DNA from: a virus
Virus record (IMG/VR): IMGVR_UViG_3300048916_000152
Span: 1 to 40,739 of that record
DNA length: 40,739 nucleotides
Direction: 5' to 3' (one strand)
The translations under genes were made by a program, and so were the position numbers. Below the pieces are notes generated by a model, which was given only the letters and a program-made list of their open reading frames with translations, was not told the origin of the DNA and did not search any database. Positions 8,633 to 17,012 of the stretch are shown here, in pieces. Within the stretch, counting starts at the first letter, position 1; each line of letters starts with the position of its first letter.

Positions 8633-8889
8633 TCTGTCTGCTTCTCGATCACGACTTCGATTGTGCCGTCCTCAAAGACGGCGACCAGTGGATGCTCAAA
8701 CTCAGCAACGACTGCCAGCGGTGCGCCCTGCATACCGAGAACATGCTCGGTAAACGTGGACGCGGCGAGAGCGTCGGCACCGGACGGAGCAAGAGCACCG
8801 GCGACGGGGGTTAGGTTTAACGCCCGTTGCACTAGCTCCTGCCCCGCGGTGTCACGCCGGACAAGGAAAACCTTCGGGGTTCGGATCAT
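8602..8889 (-). CDS. Hypothetical protein in head-tail region
   Basis: The product has 95 residues and is not recognised. It has a strand-rich N-terminus (RTPKVFLVRRD), an Ala-rich helix (ALAPSGADALAASTFTEHV) and a C-terminal strand pair (PLAVVAEFEHPLVAVFEDG). It begins immediately after the stop of the 73-aa gene (stop at 8890) and overlaps the connector gene by 31 bp. The tight packing suggests a real gene of the head-completion region. No function is visible. Confidence 0.5.
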   Translation of the reverse strand: MIRTPKVFLVRRDTAGQELVQRALNLTPVAGALAPSGADALAASTFTEHVLGMQGAPLAVVAEFEHPLVAVFEDGTIEVVIEKQTECPPQSPSNP

Positions 8890-9111
8890 TTAGTTGAGGG
8901 CGTTTTCCTTCGTGGGGAAAGCACCGACTTTGATCTTGGCCGCGGCGGTGGCGGTGTACGGTGAGGCCGCACCGGTGATGGTGAACAGCGTGGTGGTCGT
9001 CGGGTGGCCGCTGACTTCATAGACCGACGCGTTGGCGAAGCTCTTCGCCTTCGCGGGGTCCGCGGTGACGATCACTTTGTTCTGCTGGAACACGATGAAA
9101 ATCGGGTTCAT
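8890..9111 (-). CDS. Hypothetical small structural-region protein
   Basis: The product has 73 residues. A strand NPIFIVFQQNKVIVTADP opens the protein, followed by a helix and a Thr/Ala-rich strand region. A good ribosome site (AAGGAGCAAC in the minus sense) precedes the ATG at 9111. It has no known motif. It is packed head to tail with its neighbours in the late operon, so a small head or tail component is plausible. Confidence 0.55.
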   Translation of the reverse strand: MNPIFIVFQQNKVIVTADPAKAKSFANASVYEVSGHPTTTTLFTITGAASPYTATAAAKIKVGAFPTKENALN

Positions 9112-9123
9112 GGTTGTTGCTCC

Positions 9124-9576
9124 TTATTCGAAGATTTCTGCTGCTCCAGCAGCTTGGAAAAGTTTGTTGAACAGCGCCGGATCGAAGATGTCGTCGCTGG
9201 TGCTGTTTGCGGGACGCTCGAACGGATGGACCTTGGCTTGGCAATACTGGCAAATCATGAAGTTGCCGCTGTCAGCGCCGGAGCCCTTGATGTACACGGC
9301 TCGACAGCTTCCATCGCGTCGCATGTGCGAGCAGGTCTTTTGCAGGTTGATCCTGTTCTGGCGCTCCTGCTTCACGTTCGCGGCGTTCGCCAAGCGCTCC
9401 TGCTGCAACTGCTCTTGGTCGCGCAGTTCCTTCTCGGTGACGACAGGCTTGCGCGCTTCTTTGATGACTTCGACCAACATGTCTTTGAACATGCTGGGGG
9501 TGAATTTCACTTCTGCTTCGGATGTGACTTGCGGTTCGCTCACTTTTTCTCCTTGTTTTGTAACTGCTCGTGCCAT
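9124..9576 (-). CDS. Protein with zinc-ribbon-like Cys/His cluster
   Basis: The product has 150 residues. The first 80 residues are charged and helical, with a Gln/Arg coiled-coil stretch around 50-75. A Cys/His cluster follows: CSHMRRDGSCRA and then ICQYCQAKVHP (about residues 82-117), which looks like a treble-clef or zinc ribbon. The C-terminus is acidic and Ala-rich. It starts 36 bp inside the end of the preceding gene. It lies right after the capsid genes, so it may act in head assembly or maturation. A role in DNA or protein binding is only inferred from the Cys cluster. Confidence 0.55.
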   Translation of the reverse strand: MARAVTKQGEKVSEPQVTSEAEVKFTPSMFKDMLVEVIKEARKPVVTEKELRDQEQLQQERLANAANVKQERQNRINLQKTCSHMRRDGSCRAVYIKGSGADSGNFMICQYCQAKVHPFERPANSTSDDIFDPALFNKLFQAAGAAEIFE

Positions 9577-10088
9577 CTATTGCTCCTTTGTCCCATCGCG
9601 TTACCGAACGCTTTGACTACGTTCCGGTACGAGACCACGTTCTGTTTCATCAGCGCGAGAAGTACCGTGCGCCAGCCGCGGTTCTCATGAAGCGCGACTC
9701 CGTGTTCGTCCACAGTGACCGTGGAGTATTCGGGGAGAATTGTTTTGTAAAAACCGGTGAGATAGGTGAGTCGCGGGCCTTCGCCGTCTCCGTTGTCACG
9801 GAAGATTCGGACAGCAACAGCGTTCTGCACGCCGCCGTCCTGAATCACTAGCGCCGGGACCATCTTCTTGAGCCGCAGGATCAATTCCTTGTAGCTCATC
9901 GGGGTGCCGAGCGCGGCCTGAACATCTTGCAGTTGCGCCTGACCGGGAATCTTGTCCTTGGCGCGCAGCGCGATGTTGTCTTCTTTGATTTTGGCGAGAG
10001 CTTCTTTTTCGTCGAGGCGCTTGTCTCCGAGTTCGAGGTGGTTATCGACCACCAACGGAGCTACACCGCTCTTTGTGAATTTGCTCAT
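9540..10088 (-). CDS. Hypothetical protein downstream of the capsid gene
   Basis: The product has 182 residues and is not recognised. It has a charged N-terminal helix (KRLDEKEALAKIKEDNIALRAKD) and a central alpha/beta region (ELILRLKKMVPALVIQDGG, then AVRIFRDNGDG and YLTGFYKTILPEY). It is the first gene after the capsid-gene terminator at 10113-10142. It is predicted to be a soluble cytoplasmic or virion protein. A similar unassigned protein often follows the capsid gene in this phage type, but I cannot name a family. Confidence 0.55.
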   Translation of the reverse strand: MSKFTKSGVAPLVVDNHLELGDKRLDEKEALAKIKEDNIALRAKDKIPGQAQLQDVQAALGTPMSYKELILRLKKMVPALVIQDGGVQNAVAVRIFRDNGDGEGPRLTYLTGFYKTILPEYSTVTVDEHGVALHENRGWRTVLLALMKQNVVSYRNVVKAFGNAMGQRSNRWHEQLQNKEKK

Positions 10089-10112
10089 GTGTTTTTTGGG
10101 TTCTCAGAAAGG

Positions 10113-10142
10113 AAAAAGTGGGGGCCGATTTTCGCGGCCCCC
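10113..10142 (-). terminator. Rho-independent terminator after capsid gene
   Basis: Read on the minus strand, GGGGGCCG pairs with CGGCCCCC (arms at 10120-10127 and 10135-10142, 7-base loop). A run of five T follows two bases later (10117-10113). It lies 7 bp after the capsid stop. It probably acts as a partial terminator that gives the capsid message a stable 3' end and a higher dose than downstream tail genes. Confidence 0.8.
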
Positions 10143-10149
10143 AATTCGG

Positions 10150-11127
10150 TTATCCGATGGTGGATTCCACACGGATGCGACGCACACCCGGGATTGCGCC
10201 CGGACGCCGTGAAACTCCGAAGAAGAAGTTGTACGACGCTGCTGCCGCGATGACGCCTGCGGGATCGAGGCTGTTGTCGCCCGCAGAGAACTTGGAGACC
10301 TTCACTCCGAAGTTCTTCTGGCCCAGCTTGGTCTTGCCCAGCGAAGACGTAAAGATCGCGTCCTTGCCGATGACCAGACCGCTGTAGGCGATGTTGGCGC
10401 TGGACTGCCACGCGTTGAACGTGGTCAGTGCGTTGGACTGGCTCCATGCCACTCCACCGATGTTGCCGATGAAGTTGTTCTGTACACCCATCTCCAAGGT
10501 CTTGGAGTCGTTGTACTTGTGCATGTCGATGAAGCCGCCCGCGGTGCCGTCGTTGATGAGATCGAACGCGGCCAGCGAGTGAATGACGCCGTAGTACAGC
10601 CCGCCGTCCTTCGGTTTCACGTCAACGCTCTGGAGCGACTGCGCTGCACGCCGCGAGAGAGCCGCGGTCATGAACGAACCGTCGTTCACGTCGATCTGAG
10701 CAGCAGAGGTGCCGTTGGCAGTGCTGTCGATCTCGGCGTTGATGAGGTTGTCCACGGTGAGAGCACCGCGGTAGGCCAAACGCTCGGAGCCTTCGGTGAC
10801 GGTGTCGCTGATCGCAGTCAGCACGACCTTGTCGGAGAAGCTGACGTAGTCAACGAACTGCGACAGGTTCAACGTGCGGACGTTCTGCGTCAGAGCCTGA
10901 CCGGAACCCGGGGTACCTTCGGTTGCGGGCGTGACGTTTGCAGTCATCGCCGAGTAATCGAAGATCTGCATGGCAACGCCGGAGCGGTCCGGCATCTGCT
11001 TGGTGTCACAGCCGGGGTAGAGGAAAAGGGTTTTTTCCAGAGCCGCGATTGCTTTGCGGTCATAGAAAACGGTGGGGTAAGAACCCAATCCAGAGGCAAC
11101 TACTGATGCTGCGGTGGGGAGAGGCAT
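10150..11127 (-). CDS. Major capsid protein
   Basis: The product has 325 residues and forms the icosahedral shell. Features typical of HK97-fold coat proteins are seen: an N-terminal arm, then the E-loop/P-domain region with alternating strands (LNLSQFVDYVSFSDKV, residues about 85-105), a spine helix (SERLAYRGALTVDNLINAEID) and a C-terminal A-domain ending in RPGAIPGVRRIRVESTIG. The sequence style is like the N4 gp56 coat family found in many podoviruses. It follows the scaffold gene, has an AAGGAG site before the ATG, and is followed by a terminator. There is no sign of a cleaved prohead delta domain. Confidence 0.82.
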   Translation of the reverse strand: MPLPTAASVVASGLGSYPTVFYDRKAIAALEKTLFLYPGCDTKQMPDRSGVAMQIFDYSAMTANVTPATEGTPGSGQALTQNVRTLNLSQFVDYVSFSDKVVLTAISDTVTEGSERLAYRGALTVDNLINAEIDSTANGTSAAQIDVNDGSFMTAALSRRAAQSLQSVDVKPKDGGLYYGVIHSLAAFDLINDGTAGGFIDMHKYNDSKTLEMGVQNNFIGNIGGVAWSQSNALTTFNAWQSSANIAYSGLVIGKDAIFTSSLGKTKLGQKNFGVKVSKFSAGDNSLDPAGVIAAAASYNFFFGVSRRPGAIPGVRRIRVESTIG

Positions 11128-11169
11128 GGTGAAACTCCTTCGGGGTGCCGCTTCAAGCGGCTAGAGTGA

Positions 11170-12072
11170 TTACTTCCCCGAGCGAAGCTCTGCGTTTGCC
11201 AACTGTTCTAACTTCTCCAGTGGCATTTCGTATAAGTCTTGCTCGGTTGGCTGAGAACGAACCGGCGCGATGGTCGAACGACCTTTCGTGCTGATTCCGC
11301 TCCCTGCTCTGCGCTGCGGTGTTACAGGAGTCGCCACGGTTTTGCTCGCAATCCGCGATGGTTCCTGATGGTCCGCTGTATCACTCTCAGCGCCTTCATC
11401 TGTTACTGGCGCTTCCTTGGGTTTGCCCACGAGCAATCCGCTCTTGTTCAAATCGTTGAAAGCTTTCTCGAGGCTGTCCACGGACGGACCCAACTTAAAG
11501 GTGTCCATGTAAGCGACGAGTTTCTGTTGATTCTCGGGACAACGGTGGTAGTCGTCCGCGTGTCTTGCTAAAAACTGTTCGGTGGCTTCTTGCGCCTGCT
11601 GCGCCAAGTCGTTCTCGTCGAGACGAGCCAGCTTGCTCTTGAACTGCTCGATAGGCATGCCAAGCAGTCCTTCGATCAGTTTCTTCTGAGTCTTCGACGG
11701 GTGATTGAGAAGCTCCTGCGAAAGCAGCCACTCCTCATCTGCGGTCAGTTCATGCTCGGGCTCTTTGCCCGCAGCGGTCTCGACCTTTTTGTCGCGAGAA
11801 AGCTCGCGAATCTTTTTGGTTGCGTGAGTCTGTGCCTGCGCGAGAGCGTCTACCAGCCCCTCCATCGAATCCGCTTCAAATACCTGTTTGCCGGAGCCGT
11901 CGCCGAGGTCGATCTCTTGGCGAAATGTTTTCTTCTCGGGGGTAACTTCGGCAGCGGGGGTTGCTTCGGGAGTTGGCTCTTCTTCGTGTGCTACGTCGAA
12001 GGCTAACTTCGCGAGTTCGTCAAGCGGCATTGTTTCGATGTCTACTTCGGGCGTTTGCTTCGTGTCTGACAT
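11170..12072 (-). CDS. Scaffolding protein
   Basis: The product has 300 residues. It is highly charged, with Glu/Pro/Ala-rich low complexity at 20-55, a helical middle (EELAADEEWLLSQELL and similar, about 95-190) and a basic Ser/Thr-rich C-terminus with short helices. This composition, just upstream of the capsid gene, is typical of podoviral scaffolds, which line the procapsid and leave before packaging. An ATG exists 18 bp further upstream, but AAGGAG lies 5 bases before the ATG at 12072, so I choose that start. The assignment is from composition and position. Confidence 0.7.
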   Translation of the reverse strand: MSDTKQTPEVDIETMPLDELAKLAFDVAHEEEPTPEATPAAEVTPEKKTFRQEIDLGDGSGKQVFEADSMEGLVDALAQAQTHATKKIRELSRDKKVETAAGKEPEHELTADEEWLLSQELLNHPSKTQKKLIEGLLGMPIEQFKSKLARLDENDLAQQAQEATEQFLARHADDYHRCPENQQKLVAYMDTFKLGPSVDSLEKAFNDLNKSGLLVGKPKEAPVTDEGAESDTADHQEPSRIASKTVATPVTPQRRAGSGISTKGRSTIAPVRSQPTEQDLYEMPLEKLEQLANAELRSGK

Positions 12073-12097
12073 AGTCTCCTTGTGCGCCAATCCGGCG

Positions 12098-12355
12098 CTA
12101 GTACGAAACTGGTTGGAAGTCGTCTGTTTGAACGGTTACAGCGTCGTTGATGCGGGTCTGAAATTCGTTGAAGAGTTTTCGTGCCACGCGCGCGTCGCGC
12201 TGCAACGGCACAATCTTCGCTTCGTCGTCACAATCGAGAGCGGCCGACTCGGCCCCTTTGACGATTGCTTCGATGATTTCGTTCACGACGCGCCAGCCCT
12301 GAGAAGCGAGTGTGCCTCTCAGTTCTGACGCGCGGATCATGTCTGTTTTGCTCAT
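12098..12355 (-). CDS. Hypothetical protein between portal and scaffold
   Basis: The product has 85 residues and is mostly helical (RASELRGTLASQGWRVVNEI, then KIVPLQRDARVARKLFNEF). It has no known motif. Its ATG overlaps the portal stop in an ATGA arrangement, so translation is coupled to the portal gene. Small helical proteins in this slot are common in podoviruses and may help head assembly; this is inference from position only. Confidence 0.6.
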   Translation of the reverse strand: MSKTDMIRASELRGTLASQGWRVVNEIIEAIVKGAESAALDCDDEAKIVPLQRDARVARKLFNEFQTRINDAVTVQTDDFQPVSY

Positions 12356-14421
12356 ATCTGTCCGTGGACTGGCGGTGCTGACTCAACTTGATTCCCGGGT
12401 TGCGGGGCTTGCTGAGGTTGGTCAGGCGGTGGCTGCGGTGTTTGATCGCCGCCGGTGAGGGCCGACGCCAGAGGTTTGACTTCCTCTGGCGTTTTACCCT
12501 TGGACTCGTCCAGCAGGTGCTTCACGACGCTCACGCCTGCGCGGCCGGTTGCCGTCTCTTCTGCGAGGTCCAGATCGTTCTGGTGTTTATCGGACTCGAG
12601 TTGTAGACGACCTTGTGCCTGAATTGCGGCGGGGTTCATTTGCATCGCGCGCTGGATATCTTCGTCCGTTGCGTCGATGATGAGGCCGTTCGAAGGCCAG
12701 TTCGTGAGGTCGATCACGGTCTTCAAGAACTCCACATAGTCCAGCTTCTTTTTCTGGACCAGCAGTGAGTTCTGAACCGCTTCTGCTTGGAACAACTGAA
12801 TGAGTTGCGGAACCAAACCGATCATCGCTTTGCGCGCGGCCAGTTTGGTGCTGCTCAAAACCTCGAGGACGTACTGACCGTTGTAGATGTCGAGAACGTC
12901 GCTGCCCTGATAGGCTTGGCCCTCTTCTTCGGTCAGGATGGCTTCGATCTGTTCCGGCTGAAGCTTGTCCTTGCAGAGTTGCAAGAAGGCTTCGAGGACC
13001 GGGATGAAAACCATGTCCGCGTAGTTATCGATGAAATACTGCATCCGGGTCTCAACGCCGGACGTGTACTCTTGCGAGCCCGCGGCCGTGCGGAGAGCCT
13101 GATTCGGCAGGTTGCCGCCGGTGTTCGCGCCCACGCGCCGGTTAGCGCGCTGCTCCGAACTTGAAATTGCTCCGAGGGCTTCTGCGGAGACGCTGATTTG
13201 ATTCAGCGGCGTAAGCTCGCCGGAATCGTTCACCACGCGGCCCGGGGCAGAGTTGATGTTCTGCGACTGCGCCCCGATACCGTTCTTGCGGTGGTACATC
13301 GGGTTCAGCGCGAGGCTGAGTGCGTCGATCCATGCGTTTACGACGCCGGTCTGGAAGCGCTGTTCGCCTTCGAGCAGTTTGCCGATGCCGAAGCAGTACC
13401 ACGAGCCGATTACGTCGATGAAGCCGCACGAGTTGAAGTTGACGCGGCCGAACTCGTTCTCTTCGTTGCGGATTACGATCTTCCGCTGGAGAACGGTGAT
13501 GACTCGGTCATTGGAGGTCCACTCGAGAATCTCGAGAGGCTGCTCCATCGGGTCCGCACTCGCGGGTTTGTCCTCGCGCTCGGCCTGATAGGTCCGATAG
13601 GTGTCACCCTTCGTGCTGCCGATGGTGTCGTCAGTTGGTTCCGACGTGCCCTCGGCGAGAATGGCCGCTAACTCTACGCGAGTCGGGACGTTCTTGTAAG
13701 TCGGGTCGTCACGCAGTGAGTCGAGATCGTTCGCGCTGATGAAACTCTGATGGATTACCGCGCGCCCGTTGCGAATGTCGTGGTTGCGAAGCGAGGAGTC
13801 CACCAGTAGGTGGCGCAGTTCGACGAACTCGAACGACGGAATCGAAAGATCCTTTTTCTCAGGATGCTTCGTTACTTTTCCGTCTTCCTTAACGTACTTC
13901 GCTACTTCGTGAGTGCCGGTCTGCCAGCCCCACTTCCCTACGCCCTGACCAAACTCCAAGATCGATTTCAGAATCTTGCGGAACTCTTCTTTCGCGCCCG
14001 CCTGCTTGAGCGCCCACTGAAGAATCTTTGCAGCAGCGCGAGCGGCCTCCGGCTTCGTCTTTCCGACGGCCTTGAGGCTGAACGGCTGGGCGTCGCTGAA
14101 GAACGCCATGTGGACCTGAGAGATGATGTTCTCGATGGCCTCGAGGATCAGAGGCATGCCGAGATGCGCGCGAGGCTTGTCGCTGTTGGGCCAGTTCTGC
14201 GGCGTAACGTACGCGCGGAACAAGTCTTCGATGCGATTCCACTCTTGCGGCAGTGATTTCGAGTCGATGTACGCTTCGAAGACCGCTGCGTCCTGAACGA
14301 CCAGTTTCAACGCATGAAGGTCTTCAATCGCCTCGTCTCGAGCGACCTCGGCTTCTGTCCGAGTGATGGGCTCGTACGCTCGGCCCTCGTTGATCGCCTG
14401 TTTTAATTGCTCTAAGCCCAT
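12352..14421 (-). CDS. Portal (head-tail connector) protein
   Basis: The product has 689 residues, within the usual range of podoviral portals. It forms the dodecameric ring through which DNA is pumped and ejected. It is helical at the N-terminus, with an Arg/Glu-rich clip region. A mixed middle contains FEFVELRHLLVDSSLRNHD and NSCGFIDVIGSWYCFGIGK, a pattern typical of portal wing/stem regions. The C-terminus is Pro/Gln-rich, as in other short-tailed phages. It lies between the terminase large subunit and the scaffold, the canonical portal position. I see no nuclease or protease motif fused to it. Confidence 0.8.
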   Translation of the reverse strand: MGLEQLKQAINEGRAYEPITRTEAEVARDEAIEDLHALKLVVQDAAVFEAYIDSKSLPQEWNRIEDLFRAYVTPQNWPNSDKPRAHLGMPLILEAIENIISQVHMAFFSDAQPFSLKAVGKTKPEAARAAAKILQWALKQAGAKEEFRKILKSILEFGQGVGKWGWQTGTHEVAKYVKEDGKVTKHPEKKDLSIPSFEFVELRHLLVDSSLRNHDIRNGRAVIHQSFISANDLDSLRDDPTYKNVPTRVELAAILAEGTSEPTDDTIGSTKGDTYRTYQAEREDKPASADPMEQPLEILEWTSNDRVITVLQRKIVIRNEENEFGRVNFNSCGFIDVIGSWYCFGIGKLLEGEQRFQTGVVNAWIDALSLALNPMYHRKNGIGAQSQNINSAPGRVVNDSGELTPLNQISVSAEALGAISSSEQRANRRVGANTGGNLPNQALRTAAGSQEYTSGVETRMQYFIDNYADMVFIPVLEAFLQLCKDKLQPEQIEAILTEEEGQAYQGSDVLDIYNGQYVLEVLSSTKLAARKAMIGLVPQLIQLFQAEAVQNSLLVQKKKLDYVEFLKTVIDLTNWPSNGLIIDATDEDIQRAMQMNPAAIQAQGRLQLESDKHQNDLDLAEETATGRAGVSVVKHLLDESKGKTPEEVKPLASALTGGDQTPQPPPDQPQQAPQPGNQVESAPPVHGQI

Positions 14422-14441
14422 CGTTCGTCTCTTTCAGTTCG

Positions 14442-15980
14442 TTAGCAGGAGAATCCGTCGCCCATCAGTGGGCCATCGGTTTTCTGCGGGAATAGGAGGT
14501 GCTCGCCGCGGCGTCCGTCGCCGGTTACGAACCACGGAAGGCGGGGAGCAGCGAGGGGCGTGCCGGCCGATTCTTGGAAGTAATCGACGAGCATCGCGAC
14601 GGCATCGGGCCTGTCGTCGTGACGGCCTTTCGGGAACTGTGTGAATTGCTCAACGAGCAGTTCGAAGTCCGAGATACCAGCAGTGAAGAAGAGCCGGTCC
14701 TGTTTCAGCCATTTCTCAACGGCTGCGATGCGAATGTACTTTGCGTCTTTCTGCTGCGAATATTTGCGGAGTTGAAGAGGAAGGTGGATTCCCTTCTCCG
14801 CGGCGGTTGCTTTCGCGTACGCCATGAAATATTCGGCCGAGGGCGTCTGCTCAACCCAAATGACTTGGGGCAGATGCTTGAGAGCCATCTGAATCAGAAC
14901 GACAACAAGTTGGAACGGCGAGAAGGTCGAACCTACGACGTCCGTTACCCAAATCTTGCTATTGCCCATCTTGCCCGCGGCGATGACGCTGTGGTCCGCG
15001 TCCGCGCGCTTGCTCGATGCGAGGTCCAGAGTGAATACCGTCGGAGATTCCTTGGGGAACTCCGGGTCTTTCGAGGACTTCACTTTGCTCAGTAGCAGGG
15101 ACTCAGGGAAGAGATGCTGCTTCGCAGTGATGATCTTGTTGAGATACTGCGCTGCAAAGGTCTCGGGATCGTCACGCTGTATTTGCGCCAGAAGGTCTGC
15201 CGTGAAGCCAATCTTTCGGCCATCCGGCGTGACACGTTCGGGAAAGAGAAGACCAGTAGGGCCATCAAAGCAGCCCTTAATGGAGACAGTCCACTCGCCT
15301 TGATTGCGGCGAATGATACGTCCGTAAATGTCGGCATGGTGGTATCGGGTTCCGGTGACAATCGTGTAGCATCCCGGGTCGAGCAGGGGGATGAAGTGAG
15401 TGAACTCGTTCTCGAGCTTGTCGAGGAGTTCGATATTGCGGAAGTTCTGCGCGTTGACCAAGTCATCGCCGAACAGGAAGTCGTAGTGCTGGCCGGTTGA
15501 AATCGCTTTCGGAGAGGCGACGGTGACCGTGCCTTCCTTGAGGTGCTTACGCACACGAGCGAGGACCGTGAACTCTGAGACGTCGTTGGTGCGCTCGTCG
15601 TCCGGCGCAAACTGCGGGAACAACTCGAGCAGTCGCGACTTGGGGTTGGTGCCGTTGAAGTGAGATTTCACTTCGCGCAGCCAGATCTTCGTCAGCTTCA
15701 GGTTTCCCTGCATGAGCAGGATGCGAACGTCCGGGTCGTTCAGGATGATCTGAACGATGAGAACGATCACGCCCGAGGTCTTGAAGTGACCGCGGGACCA
15801 GAGAAGCAGGATGTTTTTGATCGCGCTCCAGTCGCGGATCGGTTGGCCCTCTTGCGGGGCCGGGAAAGCTTTGAAGAACGCCTCGTGGACGTCCTTCGTG
15901 TTCTGGAAGTCGTAGCCGAGAATCTCCGACAGGTAGAACGGGTCTGTCTTACATTTCTGTCGGGCTTCTGCTTTCGTCAT
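14442..15980 (-). CDS. Terminase large subunit (packaging ATPase-nuclease)
   Basis: The product has 512 residues and drives DNA into the procapsid, then cuts it. The ATPase domain shows a Walker A variant WSRGHFKTS (61-69) and Walker B DFLFGDD (167-173). The RNase H-like nuclease domain shows LDLASSKRADADHS (Asp319, Asp328), WVEQT (Glu378) and the C-terminal DDRPDA acidic pair (Asp455-Asp459). The GHFKTS form and overall size resemble the T7-like and related podoviral terminases. The ATG overlaps the small-subunit stop by 4 bp. Confidence 0.92.
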   Translation of the reverse strand: MTKAEARQKCKTDPFYLSEILGYDFQNTKDVHEAFFKAFPAPQEGQPIRDWSAIKNILLLWSRGHFKTSGVIVLIVQIILNDPDVRILLMQGNLKLTKIWLREVKSHFNGTNPKSRLLELFPQFAPDDERTNDVSEFTVLARVRKHLKEGTVTVASPKAISTGQHYDFLFGDDLVNAQNFRNIELLDKLENEFTHFIPLLDPGCYTIVTGTRYHHADIYGRIIRRNQGEWTVSIKGCFDGPTGLLFPERVTPDGRKIGFTADLLAQIQRDDPETFAAQYLNKIITAKQHLFPESLLLSKVKSSKDPEFPKESPTVFTLDLASSKRADADHSVIAAGKMGNSKIWVTDVVGSTFSPFQLVVVLIQMALKHLPQVIWVEQTPSAEYFMAYAKATAAEKGIHLPLQLRKYSQQKDAKYIRIAAVEKWLKQDRLFFTAGISDFELLVEQFTQFPKGRHDDRPDAVAMLVDYFQESAGTPLAAPRLPWFVTGDGRRGEHLLFPQKTDGPLMGDGFSC

Positions 15981-16399
15981 TGAAATTCTTCTTCACTGTC
16001 GTCAGCACTCACCGGCGTTTCGGGGCCGGTTGGGGGAGCCTCTTGGGGCTTTGTGTTGTAGCCCATGACGGTGCTGACCATCTGCGCCCACTTGTGCGCT
16101 TCGTTTCCGTCACGCGCGCTTTGGAATCGTTCCCACGCTGACGCGGCCAGCTCTTCGCGCGATGGAATCTTGCGAAGCACGTTGACGCCGAAGTATTCGT
16201 CGAGCAGGTACTTCACCTTGGGTTTGCGGAGCGACGAGTTCGCCATGGAATCGGCGCTCGCGTCGTCTTTGCAGTTCCACGCGACGTGTGCAGCCGCGCG
16301 CTTCTCGTTACCGTTCTCCAATAGTTCAGCGACGAACTTCTTGTCGCCGTCGGAGAGCGCGAGGAACACGGGATGTGTGAGAACGTCTTTTTTTGTCAT
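15977..16399 (-). CDS. Terminase small subunit
   Basis: The product has 140 residues. It should recognise the packaging start on phage DNA and regulate the large subunit. The N-terminal half has a helix-turn-helix arrangement (KRAAAHVAWNCKDDASADSMANSSLRK region, with the turn near 38-55) and the pattern seen in many terminase small subunits. The C-terminus is acidic and Pro-rich. It is coupled to the large subunit by an ATGA overlap. The ATG at 16399 has no purine-rich ribosome site: only 8 bases separate it from the CCA end of the upstream tRNA. Confidence 0.8.
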   Translation of the reverse strand: MTKKDVLTHPVFLALSDGDKKFVAELLENGNEKRAAAHVAWNCKDDASADSMANSSLRKPKVKYLLDEYFGVNVLRKIPSREELAASAWERFQSARDGNEAHKWAQMVSTVMGYNTKPQEAPPTGPETPVSADDSEEEFQ

Positions 16400-16407
16400 C
16401 AGGAAAT

Positions 16408-16483
16408 TGGCAGACCGGGAAGGACTCGAACCTTCGTCGCACGGTTTTGGAGACCGGCATCGTTGCCGCTAGACCACCGGAAT
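16408..16483 (-). tRNA. tRNA-Trp-like (anticodon CCA)
   Basis: Read on the minus strand, a T-arm GAAGG-TTCGAGT-CCTTC, an anticodon loop CTCCAAA (CCA at 34-36) and an encoded 3' CCA are clear. The acceptor stem pairs only in part (outer bases A-T, then two mismatches, then four pairs) and the D-arm is irregular. It could therefore be a divergent but working tRNA or a decaying one. It lies in the late operon just before terS. Confidence 0.6.
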
Positions 16484-16486
16484 GTT

Positions 16487-16558
16487 TGGAGCGGACAGCG
16501 CGAGTCGAACACGCGTCTCCGGTTTGGAAGACCGGGGCACAGCCGCTATACCATGCCC
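16487..16558 (-). tRNA. tRNA-Gly (anticodon TCC)
   Basis: Read on the minus strand, GCGGGCA pairs fully with TGTCCGC in the acceptor stem (one G-U). The anticodon stem is CCGGT/ACCGG with loop CTTCCAA (TCC). The T-arm is GCGTG/CGCGC with TTCGACT. CCA is encoded. It decodes GGA (and other GGN) codons. It is separated by 3 bases from the tRNA-Trp-like gene. Confidence 0.85.
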
Positions 16559-16568
16559 GCTTTTCGAA

Positions 16569-16664
16569 TCATTCGCCGCCGAACATGTAGGCCAGCAGCA
16601 CCAATACATACGGAGTCGCAAGACCGAGGACGAAACCGAGAGCGATAAGGCCGAATGTGTGCAT
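16569..16664 (-). CDS. 31-aa membrane peptide coupled to upstream gene
   Basis: The product has 31 residues, almost all one transmembrane helix (FGLIALGFVLGLATPYVLVL then LAYMFGGE). The ATG at 16664 overlaps the previous stop in a TAATG arrangement, so ribosomes can restart directly. It ends 10 bases before the tRNA-Gly. Size and hydrophobicity resemble phage mini-holins or regulatory membrane peptides. It is too short for standard gene finders. The function is unknown; reality is supported by coupling and clean membrane topology. Confidence 0.55.
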   Translation of the reverse strand: MHTFGLIALGFVLGLATPYVLVLLAYMFGGE

Positions 16665-17011
16665 TACTGACGCTCGACGTACTGCGCGGTGACGCGGTAC
16701 GAGCCGCCGTTGACCGACGGAGTCATGCTCCACGCGAGGTTCGGCTTCGACTGCTGCAACGGCACGTCGGCGAAGTTCAGGAAGATCGGATACGACGGGG
16801 CGAGGGCGGCGTTCGGGAAGTCCAGAGACAGAACCGTTTTGTTGCCATCGCTGATGGTGAGAACCGATGCAGCGGCGTTCTGCGTGGTGATGGTCAGCGA
16901 CACGAGGTCACGATAGACCTTGCTATCATTCGAGGCCGGGAGGATCGTGGTTGCGCCGGTGCCGTTGACGGCAGTCTGTACTACGGGAGCCGGTTGAAGA
17001 GTTGCGGACAT
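16664..17011 (-). CDS. Hypothetical beta-rich late protein
   Basis: The product has 115 residues. It is rich in Thr, Ala, Ser and Val with alternating strands (LVSLTITTQNAAASVLTISDG, in part) and is likely a single beta-sandwich domain. A further-upstream ATG exists at 17062, but AAGGAAGG precedes the ATG at 17011, which also starts right after the stop of the Cys-rich gene (17013). I therefore prefer 17011. Beta-sandwich proteins of this size are often capsid decoration or tail proteins; that is inference. Confidence 0.6.
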   Translation of the reverse strand: MSATLQPAPVVQTAVNGTGATTILPASNDSKVYRDLVSLTITTQNAAASVLTISDGNKTVLSLDFPNAALAPSYPIFLNFADVPLQQSKPNLAWSMTPSVNGGSYRVTAQYVERQ

Positions 17012-17012
17012 G

